A stretch of DNA of 64,000 nt from Borreliella yangtzensis (GCF_014201775.1 NZ_JACHFG010000002.1:1-64000); one strand, 5' to 3'. Positions 27,381 through 39,799 are shown, numbered from the stretch's first letter. Numbers and translations: made by a program. The notes: a model not told the origin generated them from the sequence alone.

Positions 27381-27935
27381 ATGCCTAGAGCTTGGTATGT
27401 AGTTCAAACTTATTCTCAATATGAAAAAAAGATAGAACAAGACATAAGACTTTTAATAAGTGAAGGTGTTTTTGGTGGTGTAGTATTAGATGTTAAGGCT
27501 CCTATTGAAAAAGTAGAAGAGATAAGAAATGGTAAGAAAAGAATAAGGGAGAGAAAAATTTGGCCAGGCTATATTCTTATTGAGCTAGATCTTCCAGAAG
27601 TAGGTTGGAAAGATATTGTTGCTAATATTATTAAAGTTCAAGGTGTTATTAGTTTTGTTGGTGTTAACAAGGGGCAAAAGCCTATCCCTATTAATGATGA
27701 AGAAGTAAAAAGTGTTTTTATGCTTACTGGTGAAATTAAAGCAAATAAGTCTATTTTTATGCTTTATGACTTTGAAGAAGGGGAAAGAGTTAGAATTAAG
27801 GGTGGACCTTTTGATTCCTTTGAAGGGCTTATTAGTTCTATTGATTATGAAAGAAAGAAATTAAAAGTTGCAGTTCAAATTTTTGGAAGATCAACACCTG
27901 TTGAAGTTGATTTTCAACATATAGAGAAGATTTAA
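27381..27935 (+). CDS. nusG: Transcription antitermination/elongation factor NusG
   Basis: 184 residues. The N-terminal NGN domain begins with RAWYVVQTYSQYEKKIEQ and contains the WPGYILIEL segment. The C-terminal KOW motif is visible in VRIKGGPFDSFEGLISSID. It binds RNA polymerase and links it to Rho or the ribosome. It is in order with secE upstream and rplK downstream. Confidence 0.97.
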   Translation: MPRAWYVVQTYSQYEKKIEQDIRLLISEGVFGGVVLDVKAPIEKVEEIRNGKKRIRERKIWPGYILIELDLPEVGWKDIVANIIKVQGVISFVGVNKGQKPIPINDEEVKSVFMLTGEIKANKSIFMLYDFEEGERVRIKGGPFDSFEGLISSIDYERKKLKVAVQIFGRSTPVEVDFQHIEKI

Positions 27936-27986
27936 AATTTGATACTAATGGGAGCTTTGAAGGCGTTATTACCATAAGGAGATTAT

Positions 27987-28418
27987 ATGGCAAAAAAAAA
28001 AGCAATTTCTTGGATTAAATTGCAGGTTCCAGCTGCTCAAGCGGCTCCAGGAGCTAAAATAGGTCAAGCGCTTGGACCCCACGGAGTTAGTGGTCCTCAG
28101 TTTGTAAAGGAATTTAATGAGAGAACCGCAAAGATGGATCCCGGTATCGTGGTTCCTGTTATCATTACCGTTTATAGTGACAAAAGTTTTTCCTTTATTA
28201 TAAAGTCCCCCCCAGCTTCGATTTTAATTAAAAAAGCTATTGGAATAGAATCAGGATCTAAGAAATCCAATACAGATAAAGTTGGAACTATATCAAAAGA
28301 AAAGTTGATGGAGATAGCAAAAATTAAAATGTCTGATTTAAACGCAAAATCAGAATCTGCAGCGTTTAAAATTATTGCAGGAAGTGCGCGCTCAATGGGT
28401 GTTGAGGTTGAAAAATAA
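27987..28418 (+). CDS. rplK: Ribosomal protein uL11
   Basis: 143-residue large-subunit protein at the GTPase-associated centre. It shows the N-terminal WIKLQVPA, the [15 protein letters not shown] segment (reading [13 protein letters not shown]) and the C-terminal RNA-binding helix with the [10 protein letters not shown] end. The TAAGGAG ribosome-binding site is strong. Its stop shares one base with the rplA start. Confidence 0.98.
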   Translation: MAKKKAISWIKLQVPAAQAAPGAKIGQALGPHGVSGPQFVKEFNERTAKMDPGIVVPVIITVYSDKSFSFIIKSPPASILIKKAIGIESGSKKSNTDKVGTISKEKLMEIAKIKMSDLNAKSESAAFKIIAGSARSMGVEVEK

Positions 28419-29098
28419 TGTCAAAAAAGGGTAAAAAATATATTGCAGCTTTTTCCAAAGTAGATAGAAGTAAATTTTATAACATTGAAGATGCAATTTC
28501 ACTATTGAAAGAAATTAAATTTGTTAAATTCGATGAAACTATAGATATATCTATTAATCTTAATTTAAAAAAGAATCATACTGTTAGAGACACTATAGTT
28601 TTGCCAAATCAGTTTATGAAGCCAAAAAGAATACTTGTTTTTGCAAAAGGTGATCGAGCAGATGAAGCTAGATCTTTTGGTGCAACTTATGTTGGGGATG
28701 ATGACCTTATAAATAAGATTAGAAGTGGCTGGGATGAATTTGATGTTGTTGTTGCAACTCCTGATATGATGAAGGATGTTGGAAGACTTGGCCCTATTTT
28801 AGGGAAAAGAGGTTTAATGCCCAATCCAAAGACTCAAACAGTCACAAATAATCTTAAGGATGCAATCAATAGTCTTAAAAAGGGCCGAACAGAATTTAGA
28901 GCAAATAAAAATGGTGTAATAAGCTTTTCTTTTGGTAAATCTTCTATGGACAATGAAAAGATAAAAGAAAATTATGAGGAATTTATCAAGGAAGTTGTTA
29001 AAAAAAGACCGAGTGACTTAAAAGGAGCTTTTATAGATAGTATTTATATTTCATCTACTATGGGGCCTTCTATAAAAGTTAATTTTGTTTGGAGGTAA
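28418..29098 (+). CDS. rplA: Ribosomal protein uL1
   Basis: 226-residue component of the L1 stalk and, in many bacteria, an autogenous repressor of its own operon. The signature [10 protein letters not shown] is present, and [10 protein letters not shown] and GPSIKVNF are typical. The ATG overlaps the rplK stop by one base, so translation is coupled. Confidence 0.98.
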   Translation: MSKKGKKYIAAFSKVDRSKFYNIEDAISLLKEIKFVKFDETIDISINLNLKKNHTVRDTIVLPNQFMKPKRILVFAKGDRADEARSFGATYVGDDDLINKIRSGWDEFDVVVATPDMMKDVGRLGPILGKRGLMPNPKTQTVTNNLKDAINSLKKGRTEFRANKNGVISFSFGKSSMDNEKIKENYEEFIKEVVKKRPSDLKGAFIDSIYISSTMGPSIKVNFVWR

Positions 29099-29102
29099 TA
29101 GT

Positions 29103-29591
29103 ATGAGCAGAAAGATAAATTCTAAAAAGTTGGAAATGTTTGATTTATTGAAAAAGTTTATAGACAATAAGCAAAATCTTTTTTTCTTAGATTACAGAGG
29201 GTTGAGTGTGTCTCAGTTGACAGATCTTCGCAATAAAATAGAATGCGAACATGGAGCATTAAAAGTTGTTAAAAACAATATAATGAAGATGGTTTTAAAA
29301 GAAAGGAATATTAATGTTGTTGATTCTTGTTTGGTTGGCCCCACAGTTGTTGTTACTGCATTAGAAGAAGCTAATGTAATAGCAAAAATTTTTTATGATT
29401 TTGTAAAGAGTAGTACTTTAAAAGTAAAGGGCGGTTTTATTTTAGGAGAGTTTTATGATGAGGCTAAAGTTCAAGCTTATAGCAAACTTCCTACCAAAAA
29501 AGAATCTATTTCTTTATTTGCTAGCGTGTTAAAATCGCCAGTTTCTAAGCTTGTAAGGACATTGAAAGCTTTGGCTGATGTTAAAAATTAA
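29103..29591 (+). CDS. rplJ: Ribosomal protein uL10
   Basis: 162-residue stalk base that holds L7/L12 dimers. It contains the family segments [16 protein letters not shown] and [14 protein letters not shown]. The ATG at 29103 is chosen: it has GGAGG at 29091-29095, while the frame's upstream ATG overlaps rplA and lacks such spacing. It is followed by a hairpin and rplL. Confidence 0.96.
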   Translation: MSRKINSKKLEMFDLLKKFIDNKQNLFFLDYRGLSVSQLTDLRNKIECEHGALKVVKNNIMKMVLKERNINVVDSCLVGPTVVVTALEEANVIAKIFYDFVKSSTLKVKGGFILGEFYDEAKVQAYSKLPTKKESISLFASVLKSPVSKLVRTLKALADVKN

Positions 29592-29595
29592 CATG

Positions 29596-29635
29596 ACAGT
29601 GTTAGTCTTAATTTTTGAGTGCATGCTATCACTGT
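29596..29635 (+). promoter_or_regulatory. Hairpin in the rplJ-rplL gap
   Basis: Arms ACAGTGTTAG (29596-29605) and CTATCACTGT (29626-29635) pair over ten positions with one mismatch and enclose a 20-base loop. No T-run follows, so it is more likely an RNA-processing or translation-control structure than a terminator. Its place before rplL fits the need for several L7/L12 copies per ribosome. Confidence 0.45.
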
Positions 29636-29661
29636 GGAATAAAAATATATAAGGAGTTAAT

Positions 29662-30036
29662 ATGGCACTAAATAAAGAAGATATTTTAACCTGGCTTGAA
29701 GGTGCAAAAACTATGGAAGTTGTTGACCTTGTAACGGCTATTGAGGAAAAGTTTGGAGTAACTGCTGCTGTTGCTGTTAGTGGGGGGGTAGCTGCTTCAA
29801 CAGGCTCAACTGATTCTGAGGAACAAACCGAATTTGATGTAATTCTTATGTCTTTTGGTGATAGCAAAATAAATGTTATAAAAGAGGTTAGAGCTATTAC
29901 AGGGCTTGGTCTAGGAGAAGCTAAGGCTTTAGTTGAAGCTGCTCCTAAAGCTGTTAAAGAAGGTCTTTCTAAGTCAGATGCTGAGGAATTGAAAAAGAAA
30001 CTTGAGGCAGTTGGCGCAAAAGTTGAAGTTAAATAA
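29662..30036 (+). CDS. rplL: Ribosomal protein bL12 (L7/L12)
   Basis: 124-residue stalk protein. An N-terminal dimerisation domain is followed by an Ala/Ser/Thr-rich hinge (about 40-55), and the C-terminal factor-binding domain contains [20 protein letters not shown] and [13 protein letters not shown]. Length and motifs are normal. AAGGAG precedes the ATG. Confidence 0.98.
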   Translation: MALNKEDILTWLEGAKTMEVVDLVTAIEEKFGVTAAVAVSGGVAASTGSTDSEEQTEFDVILMSFGDSKINVIKEVRAITGLGLGEAKALVEAAPKAVKEGLSKSDAEELKKKLEAVGAKVEVK

Positions 30037-30065
30037 GAAATTAAAAATATATCAAAGTTGTTATT

Positions 30066-30088
30066 CCGCATGTCTTTATGATATGCGG
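30066..30088 (+). promoter_or_regulatory. Hairpin between rplL and rpoB
   Basis: CCGCAT (30066-30071) pairs perfectly with ATGCGG (30083-30088), and the stem is GC-rich for this genome. It lies 31 bases before the rpoB start. In other bacteria the rplL-rpoB gap holds an attenuator or an RNase III site that lowers rpoBC expression relative to ribosomal proteins; a similar role is inferred here. Confidence 0.45.
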
Positions 30089-30118
30089 CTTGTTATGTCT
30101 TAAAAAAGGAGTCTTTTA

Positions 30119-33100
30119 ATGATAAAAAGAGTTCATCTGGGACAAGGAAGAGCTGAGGAGATTTTAGACTTACCTAACCTGATAGAAATACAATTAAATT
30201 CTTATGAAAAATTTTTACAACTTGATAAATTAAAAAATAAAAAACCTTTACTTAATGAAGGCCTCGAGTCTGTTTTTAGAAATATATTTCCCATCAAGAG
30301 TGGAAATGGTGATGTTGCTCTTGAGTATGAAAGATACTATATAGAATATGATGCTCTTGATTTTACAGAAAAAGAATGTAAAAGAAAGGGACAAAGTTAT
30401 GAAGCTGTTTTAAAAGTAAGACTAAATTTGCAATTTTTAGCTACTGGGGAAATAAGACAAAAAGATGTATACATGGGAACTATTCCTTTAATGACAGAAA
30501 GGGGTACTTTTATTATTAATGGGGCTGAGAGAGTTGTTGTTTCTCAGATTCATAGATCTCCAGGAGTTGTTTTTTATAAAGAAAAAGATTTATATTCTGC
30601 TAGAATAATTCCTTATCGTGGTTCTTGGTTAGAATTTGAGATTGATTCTAAAAAAGATTATCTTTATGTAAAGATAGATAGAAAAAAAAGAATACTTATA
30701 ACCCTTTTTTTGAGAGCTTTGGGGTTTGATACGAGAGAAAAAATAATAGAAACTTTCTACAATATTAAAAAAATTAAAGTTAAAGATGACACAAAAAGAG
30801 ATCTTCCAGGTCAATATTTAGCCAAGAGTGTTGACATAAAAGAGAATATGCATTATAGAGCAGGAGATAAGATTACTCTACAAGATGTTGAAGATTTTTT
30901 ACAAAATGGGGTAAATGAAATAGAACTTGTTGATTTTGATGGTTATAATGATGTTTTTGGAAAGTATTTTGTGAGTTCAAATGTTATTTTAAATTGTCTT
31001 GAGAAAGAGGATGCTTTTTTTGCTTTAAAGGATAGTTCTAAAGAGCTTCCAAAAGAATCGGTTATGCTCGCTGTTTATGGCGCACTTTTTCCTGGTGAGC
31101 CAATATCTATTGATAATGCTGAAAACGATTTAAAAACTATATTTTTTTCTGAAAGAAGATATGATCTTGGACGCGTGGGACGATATAAGCTTTCTAAAAA
31201 ATTTGGATTTGATGACTTGAATACATCGGTTTTGACTATGAATGATATTGTTAATACCATATCTCATCTTTTGAGAATATATGAAGGCCATGATATTCTT
31301 GATGATATTGATCATCTGGGAAATAGGAGGGTGCGTTCTGTTGGGGAGCTTCTTACTAATATATATAAAGGGGCAATGTCAAGAGTTGAAAAAATCGCTA
31401 AAGATAGAATGTCTAACAAGGAAGTTTTTAATCTCAAACCCCAGGAACTAATAAGTGTTAAACCTATTGTATCTGCTGTTAAAGAATTTTTTGCAACCAG
31501 CCAGCTTTCGCAGTTCATGGATCAGGTCAATCCTTTGGCCGAACTTACTCATAAAAGGCGCCTTAATGCTCTTGGACCAGGGGGACTTTCAAGAGATAGA
31601 GTAGGATTTGAAGTAAGAGACGTCCATTATACTCATTATGGCAGGATGTGCCCTATTGAAACTCCTGAAGGGCCAAATATCGGACTTATTGTTTCTTTAG
31701 CTACTTATTCTAGAGTTAATGATTATGGTTTTTTAGAAACCCCTTATAGGAAGGTTGTTAATGGAGAGGTAACTGACGAATTAGAATATTTATCTGCTAT
31801 TGATGAAGAAAAAAAGTGTATTGCCCAGGCTAATGCTGCTTTTGATTCTAATGGAAATTATCTTGAAGATTTGGTTTCTGTTAGAATTTCTGGTGATTAT
31901 ACCACAACAAATCCTAAAAATATAGACTATATGGATGTCTCTCCTAGGCAGTTAATTTCAGTATCTTCTGCATTAATTCCTTTTCTTGAGCACAATGATG
32001 CAAATAGAGCGCTTATGGGTTCTAATATGCAAAGACAAGCAGTACCTCTGCTTTTTCCCAAGCCTCCGATTGTTGGTACAGGTATGGAAAGTGTTGTTGC
32101 AAAGGATTCTGGAGTGGTAATTAAGGCTAAAAGAAGTGGAGAAGTTATTCTTGCAACAAGCAATAAAATCGTTATTAAACCTTTTGAATCGGAGAATGCT
32201 AAAGATTTAGATGAATATCAGATTGTTAAGTATGAAAGAACAAATCAAGATACTTGCTTTAATCAATCCGTTTTGGTTAAAGAGGGTCAAAAGGTTGAAA
32301 AGGATGAAATAATAGCTGATGGTCCTGCTACTAGATATGGAGAGCTTGCTCTTGGTAATAATTTATTGCTGGGAGTTATTCCTTGGAATGGATTTAATTA
32401 TGAAGATGCTATATTAATTTCTGACAGAATTGTAAAGGAAGATCTTTATACATCTATTCATATTAAAGAATTCAGTATAGAAGTAAGAGAAACTAAACTT
32501 GGTCCTGAGAAAGTCACAGGAGATATACCAAATGTTAGCGAAAAGATATTAAATAAATTAGATGAAAATGGAATTATACGGATAGGAACTTATGTAAAGC
32601 CTGGCGATATTCTGGTCGGCAAAGTTACTCCAAAGTCAGAAGGAGACATTACTCCCGAATTTAGACTTTTAACTTCTATTTTTGGAGAAAAAGCAAAAGA
32701 TGTTAAAAATAATTCATTAAAAGTTCCTCATGGTACCGAAGGTACAGTTATTGATGTTCAAAGAATTACTAAAGAGGATGTTAGTAATCTTTCTCCTGGA
32801 GTTGAAGAGATCCTTAAAGTTTATGTTGCTAAAAAAAGGAAGCTTAAAGAGGGTGATAAAATGGCTGGTCGACATGGCAATAAGGGGGTTGTTGCAAAAA
32901 TCCTTCCTGTTGAAGATATGCCATATCTGGCGGATGGAACTCCTCTTGATATATGCTTAAATCCTTTAGGAGTGCCTTCTAGAATGAATATCGGGCAGTT
33001 AATGGAATCACAATTAGGTCTTGCTGGTAAATATCTTAAAGAATCTTATAATGTTCCTGTTTTTGAATCGGCTACAAATGAACAAATTCAAGAAAAATTA

Positions 33101-33586
33101 AAAAAAGCTGGATTTAATCCAACTTCTAAAGAGATTTTATATGATGGCTATACAGGAGAGCCTTTCGAAAATGAAGTAATGGTTGGGGTAATTTACATGC
33201 TTAAATTGCACCACCTTGTTGATGATAAAATGCATGCAAGATCAACAGGGCCATATTCTCTTGTTTCTCAACAACCTCTTGGAGGAAAGGCTCAATTTGG
33301 TGGGCAAAGACTTGGAGAAATGGAGGTTTGGGCTCTTGAAGCTTATGGTGCGGCTCACACCCTTCAAGAACTTTTAACAGTAAAATCTGATGATATGTCA
33401 GGTAGAGTCAAAATATATGAAAATATAGTAAAAGGCATTCCTACTAATGTATCAGGGATTCCCGAGTCTTTTAATGTGCTAATGCAAGAGCTTAGAGGAC
33501 TTGGACTTGATTTGTCAATTTATGATGATAATGGAAATCAGGTTCCTTTGACGGAAAAAGAAGAAGAATTGATTAATAAAAGCTAA
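30119..33586 (+). CDS. rpoB: RNA polymerase beta subunit
   Basis: 1155-residue catalytic subunit. All regions are present, including the rifampicin pocket ([13 protein letters not shown] ... [13 protein letters not shown]), the [17 protein letters not shown] segment and [12 protein letters not shown] near the active centre. In the rifampicin pocket the residue that is Ser531 in E. coli is Asn483 here, a change linked to the natural rifampicin resistance of Borrelia. It lacks the large lineage insertions of the E. coli protein, hence the shorter length. It is followed after 15 bases by rpoC. Confidence 0.99.
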   Translation: MIKRVHLGQGRAEEILDLPNLIEIQLNSYEKFLQLDKLKNKKPLLNEGLESVFRNIFPIKSGNGDVALEYERYYIEYDALDFTEKECKRKGQSYEAVLKVRLNLQFLATGEIRQKDVYMGTIPLMTERGTFIINGAERVVVSQIHRSPGVVFYKEKDLYSARIIPYRGSWLEFEIDSKKDYLYVKIDRKKRILITLFLRALGFDTREKIIETFYNIKKIKVKDDTKRDLPGQYLAKSVDIKENMHYRAGDKITLQDVEDFLQNGVNEIELVDFDGYNDVFGKYFVSSNVILNCLEKEDAFFALKDSSKELPKESVMLAVYGALFPGEPISIDNAENDLKTIFFSERRYDLGRVGRYKLSKKFGFDDLNTSVLTMNDIVNTISHLLRIYEGHDILDDIDHLGNRRVRSVGELLTNIYKGAMSRVEKIAKDRMSNKEVFNLKPQELISVKPIVSAVKEFFATSQLSQFMDQVNPLAELTHKRRLNALGPGGLSRDRVGFEVRDVHYTHYGRMCPIETPEGPNIGLIVSLATYSRVNDYGFLETPYRKVVNGEVTDELEYLSAIDEEKKCIAQANAAFDSNGNYLEDLVSVRISGDYTTTNPKNIDYMDVSPRQLISVSSALIPFLEHNDANRALMGSNMQRQAVPLLFPKPPIVGTGMESVVAKDSGVVIKAKRSGEVILATSNKIVIKPFESENAKDLDEYQIVKYERTNQDTCFNQSVLVKEGQKVEKDEIIADGPATRYGELALGNNLLLGVIPWNGFNYEDAILISDRIVKEDLYTSIHIKEFSIEVRETKLGPEKVTGDIPNVSEKILNKLDENGIIRIGTYVKPGDILVGKVTPKSEGDITPEFRLLTSIFGEKAKDVKNNSLKVPHGTEGTVIDVQRITKEDVSNLSPGVEEILKVYVAKKRKLKEGDKMAGRHGNKGVVAKILPVEDMPYLADGTPLDICLNPLGVPSRMNIGQLMESQLGLAGKYLKESYNVPVFESATNEQIQEKLKKAGFNPTSKEILYDGYTGEPFENEVMVGVIYMLKLHHLVDDKMHARSTGPYSLVSQQPLGGKAQFGGQRLGEMEVWALEAYGAAHTLQELLTVKSDDMSGRVKIYENIVKGIPTNVSGIPESFNVLMQELRGLGLDLSIYDDNGNQVPLTEKEEELINKS

Positions 33587-33601
33587 ATTTTTGGAGTTTT
33601 T

Positions 33602-36600
33602 ATGAAAGAGATAAAAGATTTTGAAAAAATAAAAATTAAAATAGCATCTCCCGATCAAATTAGAAATTGGTCTTACGGAGAAGTTAAAAAGTCTGAGACT
33701 ATTAATTATAGAACTTTGAGACCCGAAAAGGATGGGCTTTTTTGTGAAAGGATTTTTGGTACTACAAAAGAATGGGAATGTTATTGTGGTAAATTCAAAT
33801 CAGTTAGATATAAAGGCATTATTTGTGATCGTTGCAATGTAGAAGTTACTCATTTTAAGGTGAGGCGTGAAAGAATGGGGCATATTGAGCTAGCAGCTCC
33901 GGTTGCCCATATTTGGTATTACAAATATATACCCTCTAGAATTGGTCTTTTGCTTGACATTACAGCATCTAGTTTGAATTCTATTCTTTATTATGAAAAA
34001 TATGTGGTAATTGAACCGGGTGATACTGATCTTAAAAAAATGCAGCTTTTAAATGAAGATGAATACATAGAGGCTAGAGAGCGATATGGTATGTCTTTTA
34101 ATGCTTCGATGGGAGCTGAAGCTATAAAAACTCTTCTTGAAAATCTTGATCTTGAAGAGCTTTCATCTAAGCTTAGAATTCAAATGATAGATAAAGATGA
34201 TAAAACTGATAAAAAACTCTTAAGACGTCTTGAAATTATTGAAAATTTTAAAATTTCTGGAAATAAGCCAGAATGGATGATTATGGATGTTCTTCCTGTT
34301 ATCCCTCCAGAAATTAGGCCGATGGTTCAGCTTGATGGAGGTCGCTTTGCAACATCTGATCTTAATGATCTTTACAGAAGAGTTATAAATAGGAATAATC
34401 GTTTAAGGAAGCTGCTTCTTCTTAATGCTCCAGAGATTATTGTGAGAAACGAAAAAAGAATGCTTCAAGAATCGGTAGATTCTTTATTTGATAATTCTCA
34501 TAAAAGAAAGGTTGTTAAAGGCTCATCTAGCAGGCCTCTTAAGTCGCTTTCCGATGCATTAAAAGGCAAGCAAGGAAGATTTAGGCAAAATCTGCTTGGT
34601 AAAAGAGTTGATTATTCTGGTCGTTCTGTTATTGTTGTTGGACCTGAGCTAAAGTTACATCAATGTGGATTGCCTGCAAAAATGGCTCTTGAGCTATTTA
34701 AGCCTTTTGTTATAAGAAGGTTAATTGAGAGTGAGGCCGTTTTTAATATTAAAAGAGCAAAAAATTTGATCGAACAAGAAGTTGACGAGGTATGGCAAAT
34801 TTTAGATCTTGTTATCAAAGAGCACCCTATTCTGTTAAATAGGGCGCCTACTCTTCATAGACTTGGAATTCAGGCTTTTGAGCCTGTATTAGTTGAGGGT
34901 AAGGCAATAAAATTGCATCCCCTTGTTTGTCATGCATATAATGCTGATTTTGATGGTGACCAAATGGCAGTGCATGTGCCCCTTACTCCATCAGCACAAG
35001 CTGAGAGTTGGGCTTTAATGCTTTCAACAAATAATCTTTTAAATCCTGCTAATGGGCACCCTATTGTTTTTCCATCTCAAGATATTGTTTTGGGTTTATA
35101 TTATTTAACAATGGAAAAAAAGAATATTGTTGGAGAAGGTAAAAAGTTTTTAAACTTTAATAATGTTATTCTTGCTATAAATAATAGGAGCCTGGATTAC
35201 AATGCTTCTATTTATGTAAAAATTGATGGTGAATACAAAAAAACTACAGCTGGCAGGGTTATATTTAATGAGGCTTTGCCCAATGGAATTGAATTTGTAA
35301 ATAAAACTCTTAGTGATTTGGAACTACAAATTTTAATATCAAAGGTTTATGTGGTTCATGGTTCTTCTACTGTAATTGAAATGCTTGATATTATAAAGGA
35401 GCTTGGTTTTAGGTATGCCACTAAGTTTGGGTGCACAATTAGCATGAGTGATATTATTGTTCCTGATGAAAAAAGAACTTATGTAGACAGGGCAAATAAA
35501 GAGATTGCTAAAATTCAAAATGATTATGCCAAAGGTGTTATTACTGGTGAAGAACGTTATAATAATGTAGTTTCTGTTTGGTTAAAGACAAATGAAGAAC
35601 TTACTAATAAGATGATGGAAATTTTGAAGAAAGACAGAGATGGATTTAATGTTATATATATGATGGCAGATTCTGGTGCTAGAGGTAGTAGAAATCAAAT
35701 AAGGCAACTTGCTGGTATGAGAGGATTGATGGCAAAAACTTCTGGGGATATTATTGAGCTTCCAATTATTTCTAATTTTAAAGAAGGTCTTTCTGTGATA
35801 GAGTTTTTTATATCTACAAATGGAGCGAGAAAGGGTCTAGCGGATACTGCTCTTAAGACGGCTGATGCTGGGTATTTAACTAGAAGATTAGTAGACATTG
35901 CTCAAGATGTTGTTGTTAGAATAGAGGATTGTGGCACTATAAACGGAATAAAAGTTGAGACTGTAAAAAATGGTGAAGAAATATTAGAATCTTTGAAAGA
36001 AAAAGCTGTTGGGAGTTATTCTATTGAAAGAATAAAAAATCCAATTACCGGTGAGATTGTTTTGGATGCAAATGAAGAAATATCAGAAGCTAAAATAGAG
36101 TTATTAGAGAAAATCGGTATTGAAAAACTTGTGATTAGGTCTGTTTTAACATGTGAAGCTGAACATGGCGTTTGTCAAAAATGTTATGGTAGAGATTTTT
36201 CAAAGAACAAACCTGTTAACATTGGTGAGGCAGTGGGAATAATTGCTGCTCAGTCCATAGGGCAACCAGGTACTCAATTAACCATGAGAACTTTTCATAT
36301 TGGTGGAGTTGCCCAGGCTGGTAGTGAGGATGATAAAATATCTCTAAAGAATGCTTTTATACTTAATGGCATAGAAGGTTTTAATGTTCAGGTTGACAAT
36401 GGAATTCTTTTCACAAGAAAAGGAACTTTAAAAATAATCAATGTTTTTTATGAGGAAATAATTAATAACATAAAAGAGATTAAAGTTTTAGATTCTCAAA
36501 GAGTAATCAAAGGAGTCCCTTTATTTATTAATAAAAATGGTGCAGAAATTCTCTCTTCTTATATTGGTTATGTTAAATTAAGAGATGATAAATTTTTCAT

Positions 36601-37735
36601 AGTATCAGAAGAACAAGAGGTTGCCTTGAAAGCCGGCACAAAGCTTGAAATAGAAGTTGGTGATTATGTTGAATCGGGTAAAGTTATTGGTACATTTGAC
36701 CCGTTTGCAGAGCCTATTATTGCAGAGGTTAAAGGTAGAATTAAGTTTAAGGATATTATCTTAGGAACCACTCTTAAGGAAGAGATAAATACTGAAACAG
36801 GAAATGCTGAAAAAAGAATTACAGATAATGTTTTTGAGTCCCTTGATCCTAGAATTTTTATTGTTGATAGTAGTGGTATTGAGGTTGCATCTTATGTATT
36901 GCCAGGTGATGCTTACCTTCAAGTTGAAGATGGTCAGAATGTTAATATAGGAGATGTTATTGCGAAACTTTCTAAAGGCTCTGAAAAAACTCAAGATATT
37001 ACAGGAGGCTTGCCCCGTGTTAATGATCTTTTTGAAACAAGAATCCCTAAGAATTTAACTGAGATGGCTAAAGTAAGTGGAATTGTACAATTTAAATCAA
37101 TTCAAAAAGGTAAAAGACTGATTAATATTTTAGATGAGTATGGAGTTGAACATAAGCATTATATTCCGGCCGGCAAGCATCTTTTAGTTAGAGATGGAGA
37201 TGTTGTTAAAGCAGGAGATATGCTTTGTGATGGTAGAATCAATCCCCATGATGTACTTGAAATTTTAGGCGGAATTAGTTTGCAAGAGTTCTTGTTAGCA
37301 GAAATTCAAGATGTTTATCGAAAACAGGGCGTTAGTATTAATGACAAACATATTGGTGTGATAATTAAACAAATGATGAAAAAAGTTAAGATTGTAGCAG
37401 TTGGCGATACTAATTTTGTTTATGGACAAAAGGTAGATAAGCACACTTTTTATGAGCAAAATAGAAAAGTAATCGAACAAGGTGGTGAGCCAGCAATAGC
37501 AAGTCCTATTCTTATAGGAGTAACTAAGACATCTCTTAATATAGATTCTTTTATTTCTGCGGCTTCTTTTCAGGAAACAACAAAAGTATTAACAGATGCT
37601 TCTATTGCTGGGAAAATAGATGATCTTAGAGGATTGAAAGAAAATGTTGTAATTGGTCATTTAATTCCTACTGGAACTGGTATGGGGCTTTATAAAAAGA
37701 TTAAAGTTAGTGAGAATATCGATTTTAAAGTTTAA
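33602..37735 (+). CDS. rpoC: RNA polymerase beta' subunit
   Basis: 1377 residues. The N-terminal zinc site uses CYCGK ... CDRC. The absolutely conserved active-site loop NADFDGDQM is at 447-455, its Asp residues holding catalytic Mg. The second zinc site is [12 protein letters not shown]. The trigger-loop/bridge-helix region is around residues 690-780 and 880-910 ([20 protein letters not shown]). It is in normal tandem with rpoB. Weak complementary arms (37736-37742 and 37777-37783) lie in the gap before rpsL. Confidence 0.99.
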   Translation: MKEIKDFEKIKIKIASPDQIRNWSYGEVKKSETINYRTLRPEKDGLFCERIFGTTKEWECYCGKFKSVRYKGIICDRCNVEVTHFKVRRERMGHIELAAPVAHIWYYKYIPSRIGLLLDITASSLNSILYYEKYVVIEPGDTDLKKMQLLNEDEYIEARERYGMSFNASMGAEAIKTLLENLDLEELSSKLRIQMIDKDDKTDKKLLRRLEIIENFKISGNKPEWMIMDVLPVIPPEIRPMVQLDGGRFATSDLNDLYRRVINRNNRLRKLLLLNAPEIIVRNEKRMLQESVDSLFDNSHKRKVVKGSSSRPLKSLSDALKGKQGRFRQNLLGKRVDYSGRSVIVVGPELKLHQCGLPAKMALELFKPFVIRRLIESEAVFNIKRAKNLIEQEVDEVWQILDLVIKEHPILLNRAPTLHRLGIQAFEPVLVEGKAIKLHPLVCHAYNADFDGDQMAVHVPLTPSAQAESWALMLSTNNLLNPANGHPIVFPSQDIVLGLYYLTMEKKNIVGEGKKFLNFNNVILAINNRSLDYNASIYVKIDGEYKKTTAGRVIFNEALPNGIEFVNKTLSDLELQILISKVYVVHGSSTVIEMLDIIKELGFRYATKFGCTISMSDIIVPDEKRTYVDRANKEIAKIQNDYAKGVITGEERYNNVVSVWLKTNEELTNKMMEILKKDRDGFNVIYMMADSGARGSRNQIRQLAGMRGLMAKTSGDIIELPIISNFKEGLSVIEFFISTNGARKGLADTALKTADAGYLTRRLVDIAQDVVVRIEDCGTINGIKVETVKNGEEILESLKEKAVGSYSIERIKNPITGEIVLDANEEISEAKIELLEKIGIEKLVIRSVLTCEAEHGVCQKCYGRDFSKNKPVNIGEAVGIIAAQSIGQPGTQLTMRTFHIGGVAQAGSEDDKISLKNAFILNGIEGFNVQVDNGILFTRKGTLKIINVFYEEIINNIKEIKVLDSQRVIKGVPLFINKNGAEILSSYIGYVKLRDDKFFIVSEEQEVALKAGTKLEIEVGDYVESGKVIGTFDPFAEPIIAEVKGRIKFKDIILGTTLKEEINTETGNAEKRITDNVFESLDPRIFIVDSSGIEVASYVLPGDAYLQVEDGQNVNIGDVIAKLSKGSEKTQDITGGLPRVNDLFETRIPKNLTEMAKVSGIVQFKSIQKGKRLINILDEYGVEHKHYIPAGKHLLVRDGDVVKAGDMLCDGRINPHDVLEILGGISLQEFLLAEIQDVYRKQGVSINDKHIGVIIKQMMKKVKIVAVGDTNFVYGQKVDKHTFYEQNRKVIEQGGEPAIASPILIGVTKTSLNIDSFISAASFQETTKVLTDASIAGKIDDLRGLKENVVIGHLIPTGTGMGLYKKIKVSENIDFKV

Positions 37736-37802
37736 CTTGAAAATAAGTGATATATTTGCTACCATTTTATTAATAATTTCAAGAAAAGGAGAGCGTTGAT
37801 GT

Positions 37803-38177
37803 ATGCCTACAATTAATCAATTAATTAGAAAGCCTAGAAAAAGTCAAACGGAGAAGACCGCATCTCCTGCGCTTCAAAATTGCCCTCAAAGAAGAGGAAT
37901 TTGTACACGTGTAATGACTGTAACACCCAAAAAGCCCAATTCGGCCTTAAGAAAAGTAGCACGGGTTAGACTTTCAAATGGGTTTGAAGTAACAGCATAT
38001 ATTCCAGGAATTGGTCATAATTTACAGGAACATTCCGTGGTTCTAATTAGAGGTGGTAGAGTTAAAGATTTGCCTGGAGTAAGGTATCATATTGTTCGAG
38101 GAGCCAAGGATACTCTTGGTGTTAATAATAGGAAAAAGGGTAGATCTAAGTATGGAACAAAAAAACCTAAAGCTTAA
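37803..38177 (+). CDS. rpsL: Ribosomal protein uS12
   Basis: 124-residue decoding-centre protein. The signature [17 protein letters not shown] is intact, with Lys at the positions that confer streptomycin sensitivity, and so is the second loop [13 protein letters not shown]. The ATG at 37803 is preceded by AAGGAGAG; an out-of-frame ATG lies four bases before it. It is followed by rpsG. Confidence 0.98.
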   Translation: MPTINQLIRKPRKSQTEKTASPALQNCPQRRGICTRVMTVTPKKPNSALRKVARVRLSNGFEVTAYIPGIGHNLQEHSVVLIRGGRVKDLPGVRYHIVRGAKDTLGVNNRKKGRSKYGTKKPKA

Positions 38178-38201
38178 CTGGAAGGTGGGTTAATATTAAA
38201 T

Positions 38202-38675
38202 ATGTCAAGAAAAAATAAAAAAATCAAAAAGAAAATTTTTGTTGATACCAGGTATAATTCTAGGATTGTTGCAAAGTTTGCAAACAGAATGATGTATGAT
38301 GGAAAAAAATCAATAAGCGAGAATATACTTTATAGTTCGATTGATTTGCTTGCTGATAAGCTTGAAGATAGTGATAAAATGGCTGTTTTTTATAAAGCCT
38401 TAGACAATATTAAACCGTTGGTAGAAGTAAGAAGTAGACGAGTAGGTGGCGCTACATATCAAGTTCCTGTTGAAGTTAGAGAAGAGAGGAGAGAGGCTTT
38501 GGCTATGAAGTGGATTATTTTTGCTGCTAGGAAATCTAGTGGTAAGTCTATGAAGGAGAAGTTGTCAAACGAACTTTTAAATGCATATAATTCTACTGGC
38601 GCTGCTTTTAAGAAGAAAGAAGATACTCACAGAATGGCTGAAGCAAACAAAGCTTTTACTCATTATAGATGGTAA
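38202..38675 (+). CDS. rpsG: Ribosomal protein uS7
   Basis: 157-residue 16S-rRNA-binding head protein. It contains [22 protein letters not shown] and the C-terminal [12 protein letters not shown] typical of S7. It is the last gene of the block; a strong intrinsic terminator begins right after the stop, so fusA and tuf do not follow here as they do in the E. coli str operon. Confidence 0.98.
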   Translation: MSRKNKKIKKKIFVDTRYNSRIVAKFANRMMYDGKKSISENILYSSIDLLADKLEDSDKMAVFYKALDNIKPLVEVRSRRVGGATYQVPVEVREERREALAMKWIIFAARKSSGKSMKEKLSNELLNAYNSTGAAFKKKEDTHRMAEANKAFTHYRW

Positions 38676-38709
38676 AAAGACACCTTTTTTTGTAAGGTGT
38701 CTTTTTTTT
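38674..38709 (+). terminator. Intrinsic terminator after rpsG
   Basis: Stem AGACACC (38678-38684) with GGTGTCT (38696-38702), extended by A:T pairs, loop of 11 bases, followed by a run of T at 38702-38709. It starts at the rpsG stop and closes the rpoBC-rpsLG transcription block before bmpD. Confidence 0.9.
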
Positions 38710-38773
38710 GCTTATATATTGTGTATTATAAGGCTATTTTTTGTATTTATTTTATTAAAGTGAGGGTATTTTT

Positions 38774-39799
38774 ATGTTAAAAAAAATTTATTATTTATTA
38801 TTTTTATTATTTATTATTGCTTGTTCTGGCTCTGATGGTGGTAATTTAGAATCAAAAACAGTTTCGCTTATAGTTGATGGTGCTTTTGATGATAAAGGAT
38901 TTAATGAAAGTTCTTCTAAGGCGATAAGAAAATTAAAGACAGATTTTAATATAAATATAATTGAAAAAGCATCTACAGGTAATTCTTATTTGGGAGATAT
39001 TTCAAATTTAGAAGATGGCAATTCAAATTTGATTTGGGGAATTGGATTTCGATTGTCAGATACTCTTTTGCAAAGAGCTCAAGAAAACGTTTCCATTAGT
39101 TATGCAATCATAGAAGGAGTTTATAATGAAATTCAAATACCTAAAAATCTTCTTAATATTAGTTTTAGATCCGAAGAGGTGGCGTTTTTAGCAGGATATT
39201 TTGCGTCAAAGGCTTCTAAAACAGGTAAAATTGGATTTATTGGGGGGGTGAAGGGAAAAGTTTTGGAATCTTTTATGTATGGATACGAAGCTGGTGCTAA
39301 GTATGCAAATTCCAATATTAAAGTGGTCTCTCAATATGTTGGCACATTTGGGGACTTTGGACTTGGTCGTTCAACAGCATCTAATATGTATCGAGATGGG
39401 GTTGATATTATATTCGCAGCTGCAGGACTTTCTGGTATAGGAGTAATTGAGGCTGCAAAAGAATTAGGGCCTGACCATTATATTGTTGGAGTTGATCAGG
39501 ATCAAGCATATCTTGCTCCTAATAATGTTCTTATTTCTGCTGTAAAGAAAGTTGATTCATTGATGTATAGTTTAACAAAAAAGTATTTAGAAACTGGAGT
39601 TTGGGATGGGGGCAAGACCATTTTGTTTGGGCTTAAAGAAGATGGACTTGGTTTGGTTTTAAATGAAAATTTAAAATCAAATTATTCTGAGATTTATGAC
39701 AAATCATTGAAAATTGGACAAAGCATAATTAATGGTATAATAAAAGCGCCTTATGACAAGATATCTTATGATAACTTTATTTTGCAAATAAAAAATTAA
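38774..39799 (+). CDS. bmpD: Basic membrane protein D, nucleoside-binding lipoprotein
   Basis: 341-residue lipoprotein of the BMP/PnrA family of ABC substrate-binding proteins. The signal ends at the lipobox IIAC (Cys17). Family motifs in order: [13 protein letters not shown] near the N-terminus, [48 protein letters not shown] and [12 protein letters not shown]. Work on B. burgdorferi BmpD reports purine-nucleoside binding. It is the first of four tandem bmp genes, but a 321-base gap separates it from bmpC, and it is reported to be transcribed on its own. GAGGG precedes the ATG. Confidence 0.95.
   Translation: MLKKIYYLLFLLFIIACSGSDGGNLESKTVSLIVDGAFDDKGFNESSSKAIRKLKTDFNINIIEKASTGNSYLGDISNLEDGNSNLIWGIGFRLSDTLLQRAQENVSISYAIIEGVYNEIQIPKNLLNISFRSEEVAFLAGYFASKASKTGKIGFIGGVKGKVLESFMYGYEAGAKYANSNIKVVSQYVGTFGDFGLGRSTASNMYRDGVDIIFAAAGLSGIGVIEAAKELGPDHYIVGVDQDQAYLAPNNVLISAVKKVDSLMYSLTKKYLETGVWDGGKTILFGLKEDGLGLVLNENLKSNYSEIYDKSLKIGQSIINGIIKAPYDKISYDNFILQIKN

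Noticed and set aside
29529..30071. 180-codon minus-strand frame over rplL
   Set aside because: Fully antisense to rplL and the rplJ end; Ser/Ala/Thr-rich product mirrors the codon pattern of those genes.
37736..37783. Seven-base complementary arms in the rpoC-rpsL gap
   Set aside because: Short, AT-rich, long loop and no T-run; not above chance for this composition.
38581..38763. 60-codon plus-strand frame across the rpsG end
   Set aside because: Runs through the terminator of rpsG in another frame, with no ribosome-binding site.
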